Shown here: piece after piece, positions 1 to 7,910 of the stretch
Layout of the letters: each line of letters starts with the position of its first letter
How positions within the stretch are numbered: position 1 is the stretch's first letter
Notes under the pieces: model-generated
Seen by the model: only the letters and a program-made list of their open reading frames with translations
Told to the model about the DNA's origin: nothing
Database searches by the model: none
Made by a program: the position numbers and the translations under genes
Assembly (NCBI GenBank): GCA_001184205.1
Contig: LBMP01000001.1
Coordinates: forward strand, 1,392,001-1,456,000
Length of the DNA: 64,000 nucleotides
Source of the DNA: Desulfocarbo indianensis
GTDB taxonomy: Bacteria; Desulfobacterota; Desulfarculia; Desulfarculales; Desulfarculaceae
Direction: 5' to 3'

Positions 1-518
1 GCCTCATGGCCGGCGGCCCCCGCGGGGCCTTCCGGCAGGTGGAGCCGCTTCTGGCCAGCCTGGCTCCGCCGGGCGGCTATCTTTATTGCGGCCCCTCCGG
101 TGCGGGCCACTTCGTCAAGATGATCCACAACGGCATAGAGTACGCCATGATGCAGGCCTATGCCGAGGGCTTCGCCCTGTTGGATTCCAGCCCCTTCGCC
201 GAGCACCTGGACTACGGCCAGGTTTCCCATCTCTGGAATCAGGGCAGCGTGATACGTTCCTGGCTCCTGGAGCTGATGGAGGGGGCCTTTGCCGATGACC
301 CCCGGCTGGACGGCCTGCAAGCCTACGTGGAGGATTCGGGAGAGGGGCGCTGGACCGTGGAGCAGGCTATTAAAAGCGCCACGCCGGCCCCGGTCATCGC
401 CCTGGCCCTCATGGAGCGTTTCCGCTCCCGGCAGGACAACTCATTCGCCGACCGGGTGCTGGCCGCCTTGCGCCACGGCTTCGGCGGCCACCGGGTGCGG
501 CGAAAGGAAGAGCCATGA
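1..518 (+). CDS. gnd: 6-phosphogluconate dehydrogenase, C-terminal part (5' end outside window)
   Basis: This gene enters from the left edge and the reading frame is open to position 3, so the N-terminal NADP-binding Rossmann domain lies outside the window. The visible part starts near the end of the nucleotide-binding domain and contains GPSGAGHFVKMIHNGIEY, the substrate-binding and catalytic stretch of the family (catalytic Lys, then the HNGIEY helix). The rest is the all-helical dimerisation domain. The residual length suits the short decarboxylating form of about 300 residues, not the 470-residue E. coli type. The enzyme oxidatively decarboxylates 6-phosphogluconate to ribulose 5-phosphate. 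Its stop overlaps the zwf start (ATGA at 515-518), so the two are probably translationally coupled in one pentose phosphate operon with pgl. Confidence 0.9.
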   Translation, partial: LMAGGPRGAFRQVEPLLASLAPPGGYLYCGPSGAGHFVKMIHNGIEYAMMQAYAEGFALLDSSPFAEHLDYGQVSHLWNQGSVIRSWLLELMEGAFADDPRLDGLQAYVEDSGEGRWTVEQAIKSATPAPVIALALMERFRSRQDNSFADRVLAALRHGFGGHRVRRKEEP

Positions 519-2092
519 GCGACTTCGGCGGCCAAGGCGGGGCGGGCGAGGCCGCCCTGACCCGGGGAGCGGCCTTGCTCAACGGCGATGCTCCGGCCTC
601 TTGTCTTCTGGACGGACCCCTGGACCCTTGCGCCATCGTCATCTTCGGGGCCTCGGGCGATCTCACCGCGCGCAAGCTCATCCCCGCGCTTTACAATCTT
701 TTCATCAACCAGGGGCTGCCCGAGGCTTTTCTGGTGGTGGGCGCGGCCCGCACCGCCATGGGCGACGAGCAATTCCGTGACAAGATGCGGGAGGCCCTGG
801 GCCGCCACCAGAACCTGGACGAGGCCCGCTGGCCGGAGTTCGCCCGCCGCCTGCATTACCAGGAACTGGACTACGACCAGGACGATTCCTACGCGGCCCT
901 GGCCCAGCGCCTGGAATATCTTTGCCGCGAGCAGGGCGTGGGCGGCAACCGAGTTTTCAACCTGGCCATCCCGCCCCAGCTTTACGCCACGGTGGCCAGG
1001 GGCCTGGGCCGGGCCGGACTGGCCGGCGAGGAGCGCGGCTGGGCGCGGCTGGTGGTGGAAAAGCCCTTTGGCCACGACCTGGCCAGCGCCGAGGAACTGG
1101 ACCGGGCCATCGCCGAGGCCTTTCAGGAGCACCAGGTTTTCCGCATCGACCATTACCTGGCCAAGGAGACCGTGCAGAACGTCTTGCTGCTGCGCTTCGC
1201 CAACGCCATCTTCGAGCCGCTCTGGAACCGCAATTACGTGGATCACGTCATCATCATGGCCACCGAGACCCTGGGGGTGGAGCACCGGGCCGGCTATTAC
1301 GAAAAGGCCGGCGTGCTGCGCGACATGTTCCAGAACCACATGATGCAGCTTCTCTCGCTGATCGCCATGGAGCCGCCCAGCCGCTACGGCGCGGACCGGG
1401 TGCGCGACGAAAAAACCAAGGTGTTCCGTTCCTTAAGGCCCTTCCCCGTGGACCACGTGTACGATCACCTGGTCCTGGGCCAATACGGGGAGGGCCGGAT
1501 CAAGGGCAAGCCGGCGCCGGCCTATCGCGCAGAGCCCGAGGTGGCCGGCGATTCGCTGTCGCCCACCTTCGCCCTCATGCGCGCCTTCGTGGACAACTGG
1601 CGCTGGCAGGGCGTGCCTTTTTACCTGGTTTCCGGCAAGAGGCTCCAGGCCAAGCGCACCCGCATGGTGATCCAGTTCAAGGAGGTGCCCCACTCGCTTT
1701 TCCGCGAGACCCTGGGCGAGCACATCTCGGCCAACCGCCTGACCCTGGGGGTGCATCCCGAGGAGGATATCACCCTCACCTTTCAGACCAAGAATCCGGG
1801 AGCCAGGCTCTGCCTGCGCTCGGTGAAGATGCTCTTCGATTACAAGCAGGGGCACGAGGGGCCTCTCTTGGACGCCTATGAAAAGGCGCTGTTGGATTGC
1901 ATGCTGGGCGACCACATGCTTTTCTGGCGGCAGGACGGCATCGCGCTGACCTGGAGCTACCTGGACCCCATCCTGCGGCGCTGCGAAAGCTGCGACCAGC
2001 GGGCCGGCCGTCTGCACGTTTATCCCGCCGGCTCCTGGGGGCCTCCGGAAGCCGGCCGCCTGCTGCCCGCCTGGCCGGGAGCCGCGCAATAA
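515..2092 (+). CDS. zwf: Glucose-6-phosphate 1-dehydrogenase
   Basis: A 525-residue protein, normal for the family with a short N-terminal extension of about 35 residues. It opens its catalytic domain with IFGASGDLTARKLIPALYNL, the NADP-binding GASGDLxxRK signature. The active-site segment reads RIDHYLAKETVQNVLLLRFAN, whose conserved Asp-His pair and Lys bind and deprotonate glucose 6-phosphate. The usual DHYLGK glycine is alanine here. It catalyses the first, NADPH-producing step of the oxidative pentose phosphate pathway. It overlaps gnd by 4 nt upstream, and its TAA shares an A with the ATG of pgl, so all three pathway genes form one tightly packed operon. Confidence 0.97.
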   Translation: MSDFGGQGGAGEAALTRGAALLNGDAPASCLLDGPLDPCAIVIFGASGDLTARKLIPALYNLFINQGLPEAFLVVGAARTAMGDEQFRDKMREALGRHQNLDEARWPEFARRLHYQELDYDQDDSYAALAQRLEYLCREQGVGGNRVFNLAIPPQLYATVARGLGRAGLAGEERGWARLVVEKPFGHDLASAEELDRAIAEAFQEHQVFRIDHYLAKETVQNVLLLRFANAIFEPLWNRNYVDHVIIMATETLGVEHRAGYYEKAGVLRDMFQNHMMQLLSLIAMEPPSRYGADRVRDEKTKVFRSLRPFPVDHVYDHLVLGQYGEGRIKGKPAPAYRAEPEVAGDSLSPTFALMRAFVDNWRWQGVPFYLVSGKRLQAKRTRMVIQFKEVPHSLFRETLGEHISANRLTLGVHPEEDITLTFQTKNPGARLCLRSVKMLFDYKQGHEGPLLDAYEKALLDCMLGDHMLFWRQDGIALTWSYLDPILRRCESCDQRAGRLHVYPAGSWGPPEAGRLLPAWPGAAQ

Positions 2093-2799
2093 TGCGGGTG
2101 CAGGTGCTGCCCAGCGAGCGGGAATTGGCGCGGGCGGCCGCCTGGTATGTGCAGGTGAAGGTGTTGGAGGCCGCCCACCGCCGGGAGCGGGTGCTCCTGG
2201 CCCTTTCCGGCGGCGAGACGCCGCTGCCGGTATACCGGCGCCTGGCCAAGCTGGCCCTGCCCTGGGAGCGCCTGCATCTGTTCTGGGGCGATGAGCGCTG
2301 CGTGCCGGTCGACGACCCGCGCAGCAACTACGGCAACGCCCGCGCCGCGCTCTTGGACCAGGCCCCCATACCGCAAGCCAACGTTCACCGCATCAGGGGC
2401 GAGTTGGGGCCCCAGGAGGCGGCGCAGGCTTACGAAGAGGAACTGCGCGCCTTTTTCGGCCGGGAGCCTCCGGCCATGGACTTGATCCTTTTGGGCATGG
2501 GGGCCGACGGCCACGCCGCCTCTTTGTTCCCGGAAGGGCCGGAGCTGACCGAGTACCAGCGCTGGGTCACGGCCAGCCAGCCCCCGCCCCAGGCCTCCCC
2601 CGCCGTGGGCCGGGTCACGCTCACCCTGCCGGTTCTCAACGTGGCCCGCGCGGTCTTGTTCCTGGTTTGCGGAGGCGACAAGAGGCCCAGCGTATCGCGG
2701 GTGCTCTATGGCGGCGGCGGCCTGCCGGCGGCCATGGTGAAGCCTGCCGGCGAGCTGGCCTGGTTTCTGGACCGGGCGGCGGCCCCGGGCATGGGCTGA
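2092..2799 (+). CDS. pgl: 6-phosphogluconolactonase
   Basis: The start chosen at 2092 overlaps the zwf stop (TAATG). It gives a 235-residue protein of DevB/Pgl type beginning MRVQVLPSERELARAAA. Family features are LALSGGETPLPVYRRLA, the FWGDERCVPVDDPRSNYG segment and the LLGMGADGHAASLFP active-site loop, where the His and neighbouring residues act in lactone hydrolysis. The enzyme hydrolyses 6-phosphoglucono-delta-lactone to 6-phosphogluconate, linking the zwf and gnd products. A reading frame extending further upstream exists but lies entirely inside zwf and is not needed. The complete gnd-zwf-pgl order means the cell can run the oxidative branch for NADPH. Confidence 0.96.
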   Translation: MRVQVLPSERELARAAAWYVQVKVLEAAHRRERVLLALSGGETPLPVYRRLAKLALPWERLHLFWGDERCVPVDDPRSNYGNARAALLDQAPIPQANVHRIRGELGPQEAAQAYEEELRAFFGREPPAMDLILLGMGADGHAASLFPEGPELTEYQRWVTASQPPPQASPAVGRVTLTLPVLNVARAVLFLVCGGDKRPSVSRVLYGGGGLPAAMVKPAGELAWFLDRAAAPGMG

Positions 2800-2860
2800 T
2801 CGCGCCGCCTCTGCCCAGGCGCTTGATTTCCCCGGCGCGGCGTGCTCCAATCTTTGAATC

Positions 2861-3547
2861 ATGTGCGGCCGTTTCACCAGAACCCATGGCGAGGAGCAGT
2901 TGCGGGAGCGGTTCGCTTTCGAACCGGCAGGGCCGCCGCTTCTCCCGCGCTACAACCTGGCGCCGGGCCAGGAGGCGGGGGTGGTGCTTTGGCGCGGCGC
3001 GCGGCGCTTGAGGCTGATGCGCTGGGGCCTGGTCCCCTCCTGGTCCAAAGGTGGCAAGGATGTTTCCCCGGCCATTAACGCCCGCGCCGAGACCCTGGAT
3101 ATGAAGCCCATGTTCAAGGGGCTTTTGTCCGCCAACCGCTGCCTGGTGCTGGCCGACGGTTATTACGAATGGCAGGGCAAAGGCAAAGCCAAGACGCCCT
3201 GGCGCTACACGCTGAAAGACCGCGCGCCCTTTGCCATGGCCGGCCTGTGGGATGATTGGCGCGACGGCCAGGGCGGGGGGCTGTTCACCTTCACCATCAT
3301 CACCACGCGGGCCAACGGTCTGGTCCGGCCGGTGCACGAGCGCATGCCGGCGATTCTGCGGCCCGAGCACGAACAGGCCTGGCTGGAGCCGGGCACCAGG
3401 GGCGCGGCGGAGCTGGCCGCCATGCTGGAGCCTTATCCGCGGGAACTCATGGAGGGCTACCGAGCGTCGCCCGCCTGCAACTCGGCGGCGCGGGACGATC
3501 CAGCCTGCATCGAGCCCGCTCCCAGGCAAGGCGGCCTGTTCGGCTGA
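2861..3547 (+). CDS. yedK: SRAP-domain abasic-site DNA-protein crosslink protein (YedK/HMCES family)
   Basis: A 228-residue single-domain protein beginning MCGRFTRTHG. Cys2, exposed after removal of Met1, is the residue that in YedK/HMCES forms a thiazolidine crosslink with abasic sites in single-stranded DNA. Other family residues are visible: YNLAPGQ, RWGLVPSW, INARAET (Asn73), the DGYYEW segment (Glu103) and PVHERMPAIL (His159). Length and motif order match the family throughout. The likely role is shielding abasic sites during replication. It stands 61 nt after pgl and 46 nt before the SDR gene and could have its own promoter. The peptidase annotation often attached to this family refers to self-processing. 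Confidence 0.95.
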   Translation: MCGRFTRTHGEEQLRERFAFEPAGPPLLPRYNLAPGQEAGVVLWRGARRLRLMRWGLVPSWSKGGKDVSPAINARAETLDMKPMFKGLLSANRCLVLADGYYEWQGKGKAKTPWRYTLKDRAPFAMAGLWDDWRDGQGGGLFTFTIITTRANGLVRPVHERMPAILRPEHEQAWLEPGTRGAAELAAMLEPYPRELMEGYRASPACNSAARDDPACIEPAPRQGGLFG

Positions 3548-3593
3548 CCGGGAGCCGTAATCGCGCAGCAATAAAAACAGGGGGCTGAATCAT

Positions 3594-4421
3594 ATGAGCC
3601 AGATAACGGGGAGCACGATACTCATCACCGGAGGCGGCCTGGGCATCGGCCGGCTCATGGCCTTGAAAATGGCGGCCTTGGGCGCGCGGCTCGTCATCTG
3701 GGACATCAATCCGGCCAACCTGGCCGGGGTGGCAGAGGAGCTGACCAGGGCGGGGCGGGAGGTTTTCACCTATCAGGTGGACGTGTCCGACCGCCAGGCG
3801 GTCTATGACGCGGCCCGGCGGACCCTGGCCGAGGCGGGGCCGGTGCACATCGTGATCAACAACGCCGGCATCGTTTCCGGCAAGCCCTTCATGGAGTGCA
3901 GCGATGAGCAGATCGAGCGGACCCTCCAGGTGAACACCATGGCCCTGTTTTGGGTGACCAGGGCCTTCCTGCCCCAGATGGTGGAAAACCGGCGCGGGCA
4001 TCTGGTCACCATCTCCTCGGCCGGCGGCATCCTGGGCACGCCCGGCCTGGCCGATTACAGCGCCTCCAAGTTCGCGGCCTTCGGCTTCGACGAGGCCCTG
4101 CGCGGCGAATTCAAGAAGCGCCGGCTGCCCGTAAAGACCACGGTGGTCTGCCCCTTTTTCATCGACACCGGCATGTTCGCGGGCGTCAAGACCAAGTATC
4201 CCTTCCTCTTGCCCATCCTCAAGGAAGGCTACGCGGCCGACCGCATCATCGGGGCCATCCGGCGCGACAAGGCGCGGCTGTGGATGCCGCCCCTGGTCTA
4301 CACCGTGCCCCTGCTGCGGGCCCTGCCGGTGCCGCTCATGGATTGGGTCGCCCGCTTTTTGGGGGTCACCGAATCCATGGACGAGTTCAAGGGCCGGGCG
4401 GGAAACGGAGGCCGATCATGA
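3594..4421 (+). CDS. SDR family oxidoreductase, SDR16C (retinol/17-beta-HSD11)-like
   Basis: A 275-residue classical short-chain dehydrogenase. Visible landmarks are ILITGGGLGIGRLMA (nucleotide-binding TGxxxGxG), NNAG at the end of beta-4, the catalytic Ser in TISSAGG, and YSASKFAAFGF holding the YxxxK pair. The stretch from NNAGIVSGK through IDTGMFAG closely resembles the SDR16C group (retinol dehydrogenase 10, 17-beta-HSD11), whose members oxidise or reduce lipophilic alcohols, aldehydes and ketones. The C-terminal third is rich in hydrophobic and basic residues and may contact membrane. Its TGA overlaps the ATG of the next gene (ATGA at 4418-4421), so it is almost certainly coexpressed with the aldehyde dehydrogenase. 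A lipid alcohol-to-aldehyde step is inferred, not shown. Confidence 0.88.
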   Translation: MSQITGSTILITGGGLGIGRLMALKMAALGARLVIWDINPANLAGVAEELTRAGREVFTYQVDVSDRQAVYDAARRTLAEAGPVHIVINNAGIVSGKPFMECSDEQIERTLQVNTMALFWVTRAFLPQMVENRRGHLVTISSAGGILGTPGLADYSASKFAAFGFDEALRGEFKKRRLPVKTTVVCPFFIDTGMFAGVKTKYPFLLPILKEGYAADRIIGAIRRDKARLWMPPLVYTVPLLRALPVPLMDWVARFLGVTESMDEFKGRAGNGGRS

Positions 4422-5983
4422 GCGAGGCTGAGTTCAGCCAGGCGCGCAACCCGGCCAGCGGCCAAACGCTGGGGCGCTCCCGCCTGAATACGGTGGATGA
4501 TCTGCAACGCGCCCTGGGCCTGGCCCGCCGGGCCCAGCCCGGCTGGGCCGCCTTGAAGCCCAGGGAGCGGGCGCGCTATCTGCGGGGCGTGCGCGATTAT
4601 CTGGTGGCCGACGCCGACCAGCTGGCCCAGGTCATCAGCGCCGACAACGGCAAAACCAGGGTGGACGCGCTGGCCACCGAGGTTTTGCCCGCGGCCATGG
4701 CCATCTCCTATTACATGAAAAAGGCGCCCGGCTTTCTGCGCCCCCGCCGCCTCATGCCGGGCAATATCCTCTTGGCCAACAAACTGGCCAGCATTCATCG
4801 GGTTCCCTTCGGCGTGGTGGGCATCATCTCGCCCTGGAACTATCCCTTCGGCATCCCGTTTTCGGAAGTGGTGATGGGGCTCCTGGCCGGCAACGCGGTG
4901 ATCCTGAAAACCGCCAGCGAGACCCAGATGGTGGGCCGCCGGCTGGAGGAGGCCTTTGTGACGGCCGGCCTGCCCAGGGGCGTGTTCAGCTACCTGAACC
5001 TGCCGGGCCGGGTGGCGGGCGAGGCTTTTCTAAGGGGCGGGGTGGACAAGCTCTTCTTCACCGGCTCGGTGGCGGTGGGCAAACAGCTCATGACTCTGGC
5101 CGCCGAGAGCCTGACGCCGGTCTCCCTGGAGCTGGGCGGCAACGACGCCATGCTGGTCTGCCCGGACGCGGATTTGGAGCGCGCCGCCGCCGGGGCGGTG
5201 TGGGCCGGGCTTTCCAACTGCGGCCAATCCTGCGGCGGCGTGGAGCGTATCTACGTGCACCGGGCGGTGTACGGGCATTTCATGGCGCTGCTCAAGAAAC
5301 GGGTGGAGGCCCTGCGCATCGGGCCGGACGTGGATTGCCAGGTGGACTTGGGCGCCATGACCACCCAGCGCCAGATGGAAACCGTGCGGCGGCATCTGGC
5401 TGACGCCCTGGCCAGGGGGGCCAAGATTTTCGCCCAGGCTGAGCCGCCCCAGGGCCTGAGCGGCAATTTCATGCCCGCCACCGTGCTCAGCCAGGTGAAC
5501 CACGACATGGCGGTGATGCGCGAGGAGACCTTCGGGCCGGTGCTGGCGGTGATGAAGGTGGCCAACATGGAGGAGGCCGTGGCCCTGGCCAATGATTCCG
5601 ACCTGGGGCTCACCGGCTCGGTGTGGTCGCAAAGCCACGCCGGGGCGCGCCGCCTGGCCCGGCGCATCAAGGCGGGGGCGATCACCATCAACGATCACCT
5701 GATGAGTCACGGCCTGGCCGAGACTCCCTGGGGCGGCTTCAAGCAATCGGGCATCGGGCGCACCCACGGCAAGCTGGGCTTCGACGAGATGACCGAGCCC
5801 CAGGTGGTGGTGGACGATATCATGCCCGGCCTGCGCAAGAACATGTGGTGGCATCCCCACGGGCCGCGGGTCTACGCGGGCCTCAAGGGAATCATCGACC
5901 TGCTCTACGCCAAATCGCTGGCCGGCCGCTGGCGGGGAGCCAGGGATTTACTGAGGCTTTTCCCGCGCAGCTTCAAGCCGTGA
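4418..5983 (+). CDS. NAD(P)-dependent aldehyde dehydrogenase with C-terminal extension
   Basis: The start at 4418 overlaps the SDR stop (ATGA) and gives 521 residues. The protein has IISPWNYPFGIPFSE (cofactor site), FTGSVAVGK, the general-base Glu in LELGGND, and the nucleophile in NCGQSCGGVERIYV. The family usually reads GQxC, and the second Cys here fits. EETFGPVL and the WGGFKQSGIGR end motif are also present. After the normal end of the fold there are about 50 extra residues rich in Trp, Leu and Arg (MWWHPHGPRVYAGL onward), resembling the amphipathic or membrane-associating tails of fatty aldehyde dehydrogenases. Paired with the SDR, it probably oxidises a hydrophobic aldehyde to the carboxylate. 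The substrate is not determinable from sequence. Confidence 0.92.
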   Translation: MSEAEFSQARNPASGQTLGRSRLNTVDDLQRALGLARRAQPGWAALKPRERARYLRGVRDYLVADADQLAQVISADNGKTRVDALATEVLPAAMAISYYMKKAPGFLRPRRLMPGNILLANKLASIHRVPFGVVGIISPWNYPFGIPFSEVVMGLLAGNAVILKTASETQMVGRRLEEAFVTAGLPRGVFSYLNLPGRVAGEAFLRGGVDKLFFTGSVAVGKQLMTLAAESLTPVSLELGGNDAMLVCPDADLERAAAGAVWAGLSNCGQSCGGVERIYVHRAVYGHFMALLKKRVEALRIGPDVDCQVDLGAMTTQRQMETVRRHLADALARGAKIFAQAEPPQGLSGNFMPATVLSQVNHDMAVMREETFGPVLAVMKVANMEEAVALANDSDLGLTGSVWSQSHAGARRLARRIKAGAITINDHLMSHGLAETPWGGFKQSGIGRTHGKLGFDEMTEPQVVVDDIMPGLRKNMWWHPHGPRVYAGLKGIIDLLYAKSLAGRWRGARDLLRLFPRSFKP

Positions 5984-6015
5984 ACCGCCGGCCAAGCCCC
6001 GGCGCGGAGACGCTC

Positions 6016-6060
6016 CCCGCCGCCAAGCGCGCGCCTTTGGGGCCGGCGCTCGGCGGCGGG
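6016..6060. terminator. Inverted repeat between convergent genes, possible bidirectional terminator
   Basis: CCCGCCGCC at 6016-6024 pairs with GGCGGCGGG at 6052-6060, and the loop contains further G/C pairing. It lies between the convergent aldehyde dehydrogenase and carbonic anhydrase genes. No long T tract follows directly on either side, so intrinsic termination would be weak. Confidence 0.4.
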
Positions 6061-6071
6061 AAGGCGGCCCG

Positions 6072-6854
6072 TCATTTTTCCGCCATGGGATTGGTGGGCC
6101 TATTGGGATCGGCCAATACCTTGGCCATGATCTGATCCGCCTTTTCCTGGGGCAGCCATTTCACCTGGCCGCTGGCCAGATCGTATACGGCCCCCACCAC
6201 CTTGACCTTGCCGGCCTTGGCCAGATTCAGCGAGGCGGGGCTCTGCCGGAAAAGGTCCTCCATGGCCTGCCAGACGTTTTCCTCTATGGCCTGGGGCACT
6301 ACATCCAAGCCCTTTTTATCGGGGTTCTCGCGCATGGCCCTTTGCACCGCCGGCACGATGGGGGCCACCAGGGGCGGGATGTTGCGCTCCAGGGCGTGGC
6401 CGTGCCCCTGCACCTCATTGGTCACCGCGGTCACCGCGCCGCATTGGGTGTGCCCCAGGACCACCAGCACCGGCGTGTTCACGTGGGCCAGGCCGTACTC
6501 GATGGAGCCCGCCTCGTCGGTGCGCACCACGTTGCCGGCCACCCGGATCACGAAGATGTCCATGACGCCGGCGTCGAAGATCATCTCCACCGGCACCCGC
6601 GAATCCGAGCAGCTGAGAACGGTGGCGTAGGCGTGGTTGCCCTGGTTCTCCTTGCTGGCTTGCAGCAGGCGGGCCTGGTCCTGGTGGGGCCGGGTGGCTT
6701 GGCCGGCGGCGAAGCGGGCGTTGCCCTCTTTGAGCATCTGCAGGGCCGCGTCCGGGCTGGGCTTGGCCGCGCCCGCGCCGGAAGCCAGGGCGGCCGCCGC
6801 CAGGGCCATGACGCCGATCAGGCAACAAATCAGGGAGAGGCTTTTCTTGATCAT
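6072..6854 (-). CDS. Beta-class carbonic anhydrase with signal peptide
   Basis: The start at 6854 follows AAGGAGG by 6 nt and gives 260 residues. A longer frame exists but its extra N-terminus is not protein-like. Residues 1-30 form a signal peptide (MIKKS, hydrophobic core LICCLIGVMALAAAALA, small residues). The mature part has the beta-carbonic anhydrase signatures CSDSR (Cys82, Asp84, Arg86) and HTQCGA (His135, Cys138), the full zinc-ligand and Asp-Arg dyad set. It interconverts CO2 and bicarbonate, here outside the cytoplasm. This class is more often cytoplasmic, so export suggests a role in bicarbonate supply or CO2 handling at the envelope. The two cysteines in the hydrophobic core (LICC) also allow lipoprotein processing as an alternative. 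Confidence 0.93.
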   Translation of the reverse strand: MIKKSLSLICCLIGVMALAAAALASGAGAAKPSPDAALQMLKEGNARFAAGQATRPHQDQARLLQASKENQGNHAYATVLSCSDSRVPVEMIFDAGVMDIFVIRVAGNVVRTDEAGSIEYGLAHVNTPVLVVLGHTQCGAVTAVTNEVQGHGHALERNIPPLVAPIVPAVQRAMRENPDKKGLDVVPQAIEENVWQAMEDLFRQSPASLNLAKAGKVKVVGAVYDLASGQVKWLPQEKADQIMAKVLADPNRPTNPMAEK

Positions 6855-7004
6855 TGACGACCTCCTTAGCGTGGCTGAAGCGCCGGGCATATGGGGGGCT
6901 ATGCCGTATGGGAAAGGATGAACGGCAGGCTGATATTTATATGATAACGCCGGAAGGACCCGCTTGGCCATGGGGCCGCGCCGGTCGCTGAAAAAATTTT
7001 AGGG

Positions 7005-7898
7005 TCAGCAGCTGGCCAGGGCCCGGCGCAGGGGCCAGGGCGCGGGGAGGGCCGGGTCGTTCAGGGGGCGGGCCAGGCCCTGCCAGACGAGCCCGTCGCT
7101 GGCGTGGGGCCAGGCGGTGGCCCGCATTTCCCCGCTGTCGGCGACCTCGATGGACAGCGCGCCCACCGGCGGAGTGGCCAGGCCGGTTTTGCGGGAGGGC
7201 TCGCCGGGCCAGGCCGCGGCCTGGGCCAGGGCGCCCATGACCAGCCAGGGCAGGGCCGCCATGAGAAAGCCGCGGCCGAGGTCATAGCCGGCCAGGCCCG
7301 CCGGCGGTTCGCCGGCGGCGAAGCAGCGCACCTGATGCAAGGCGTGGTTCACCAGGGGAGCGGCCAGGAGCCTTTGCCAGGCCGCCGCCCGCAGATCGCC
7401 GCCCAGAAGAAAGTCGCCGCCGGGGGCGGGGGCCATCAGGGCCAAAGAGGAGTTGGCGATCCAGGCCTGGCGGGGCCCGCCCAGGGAGGCCACCTCGGCG
7501 GGGCTCAGGCCCAGCACCAAAAGCGGCGGCCGCGCCTGCTCCGGCGCGGCCAGGGGCGGGCCGTTGAGCGGCAGCGCCCTGGCCCGCAAGGCGAAGCCGG
7601 GTGGCGCGGATTCCTCCGCCTGCCAGATCAGCCGGGCCCCGCCGGGGCGCAGCACCAGGCCCCGCATGAGGCTGAGCAGGGAGAGCCAGGCCTCCAGCTC
7701 CGGCGGCCCCAGGCCGGGGCGCAGGTATTGATCCAGGGGATGCAGGGGGCCCACCTCGCCGCAGGCGCGTAAGAAAGCCAGGGGCGGCCTCGCCGGGCCG
7801 GGGCAGCAGTCGATGAGCATGCGGCGGCCGCCGGGCAGCCGCACGTATAGGCACAGGCATCCGCCGTGGCTGAAGAGAATGAGGCGGAGATGGGCCAC
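7005..7898 (-). CDS. Uncharacterised protein, possibly a degenerate metallo-beta-lactamase-fold domain
   Basis: A 297-residue protein with no motif I can assign with confidence. The N-terminus (SHGGCLCLYVRLPGGRRMLIDCC) resembles the first strands of metallo-beta-lactamase hydrolases, which normally read LIDtG. HPLDQYLRPGLG follows where the HxHxDH zinc motif would be, so the metal ligands look lost. Later FLLGGDLRAAAWQRLL recalls the LLTGD segment of ComEC-type hydrolases. It starts 12 nt after the nrdG stop on the same strand, the last gene of the nrdD cluster, and is very rich in Ala, Leu, Pro and Gly. A structural or binding role linked to the RNR cluster is possible but speculative. Confidence 0.6.
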   Translation of the reverse strand: MAHLRLILFSHGGCLCLYVRLPGGRRMLIDCCPGPARPPLAFLRACGEVGPLHPLDQYLRPGLGPPELEAWLSLLSLMRGLVLRPGGARLIWQAEESAPPGFALRARALPLNGPPLAAPEQARPPLLVLGLSPAEVASLGGPRQAWIANSSLALMAPAPGGDFLLGGDLRAAAWQRLLAAPLVNHALHQVRCFAAGEPPAGLAGYDLGRGFLMAALPWLVMGALAQAAAWPGEPSRKTGLATPPVGALSIEVADSGEMRATAWPHASDGLVWQGLARPLNDPALPAPWPLRRALASC

Positions 7899-7910
7899 GG
7901 CCCCGGCGGC

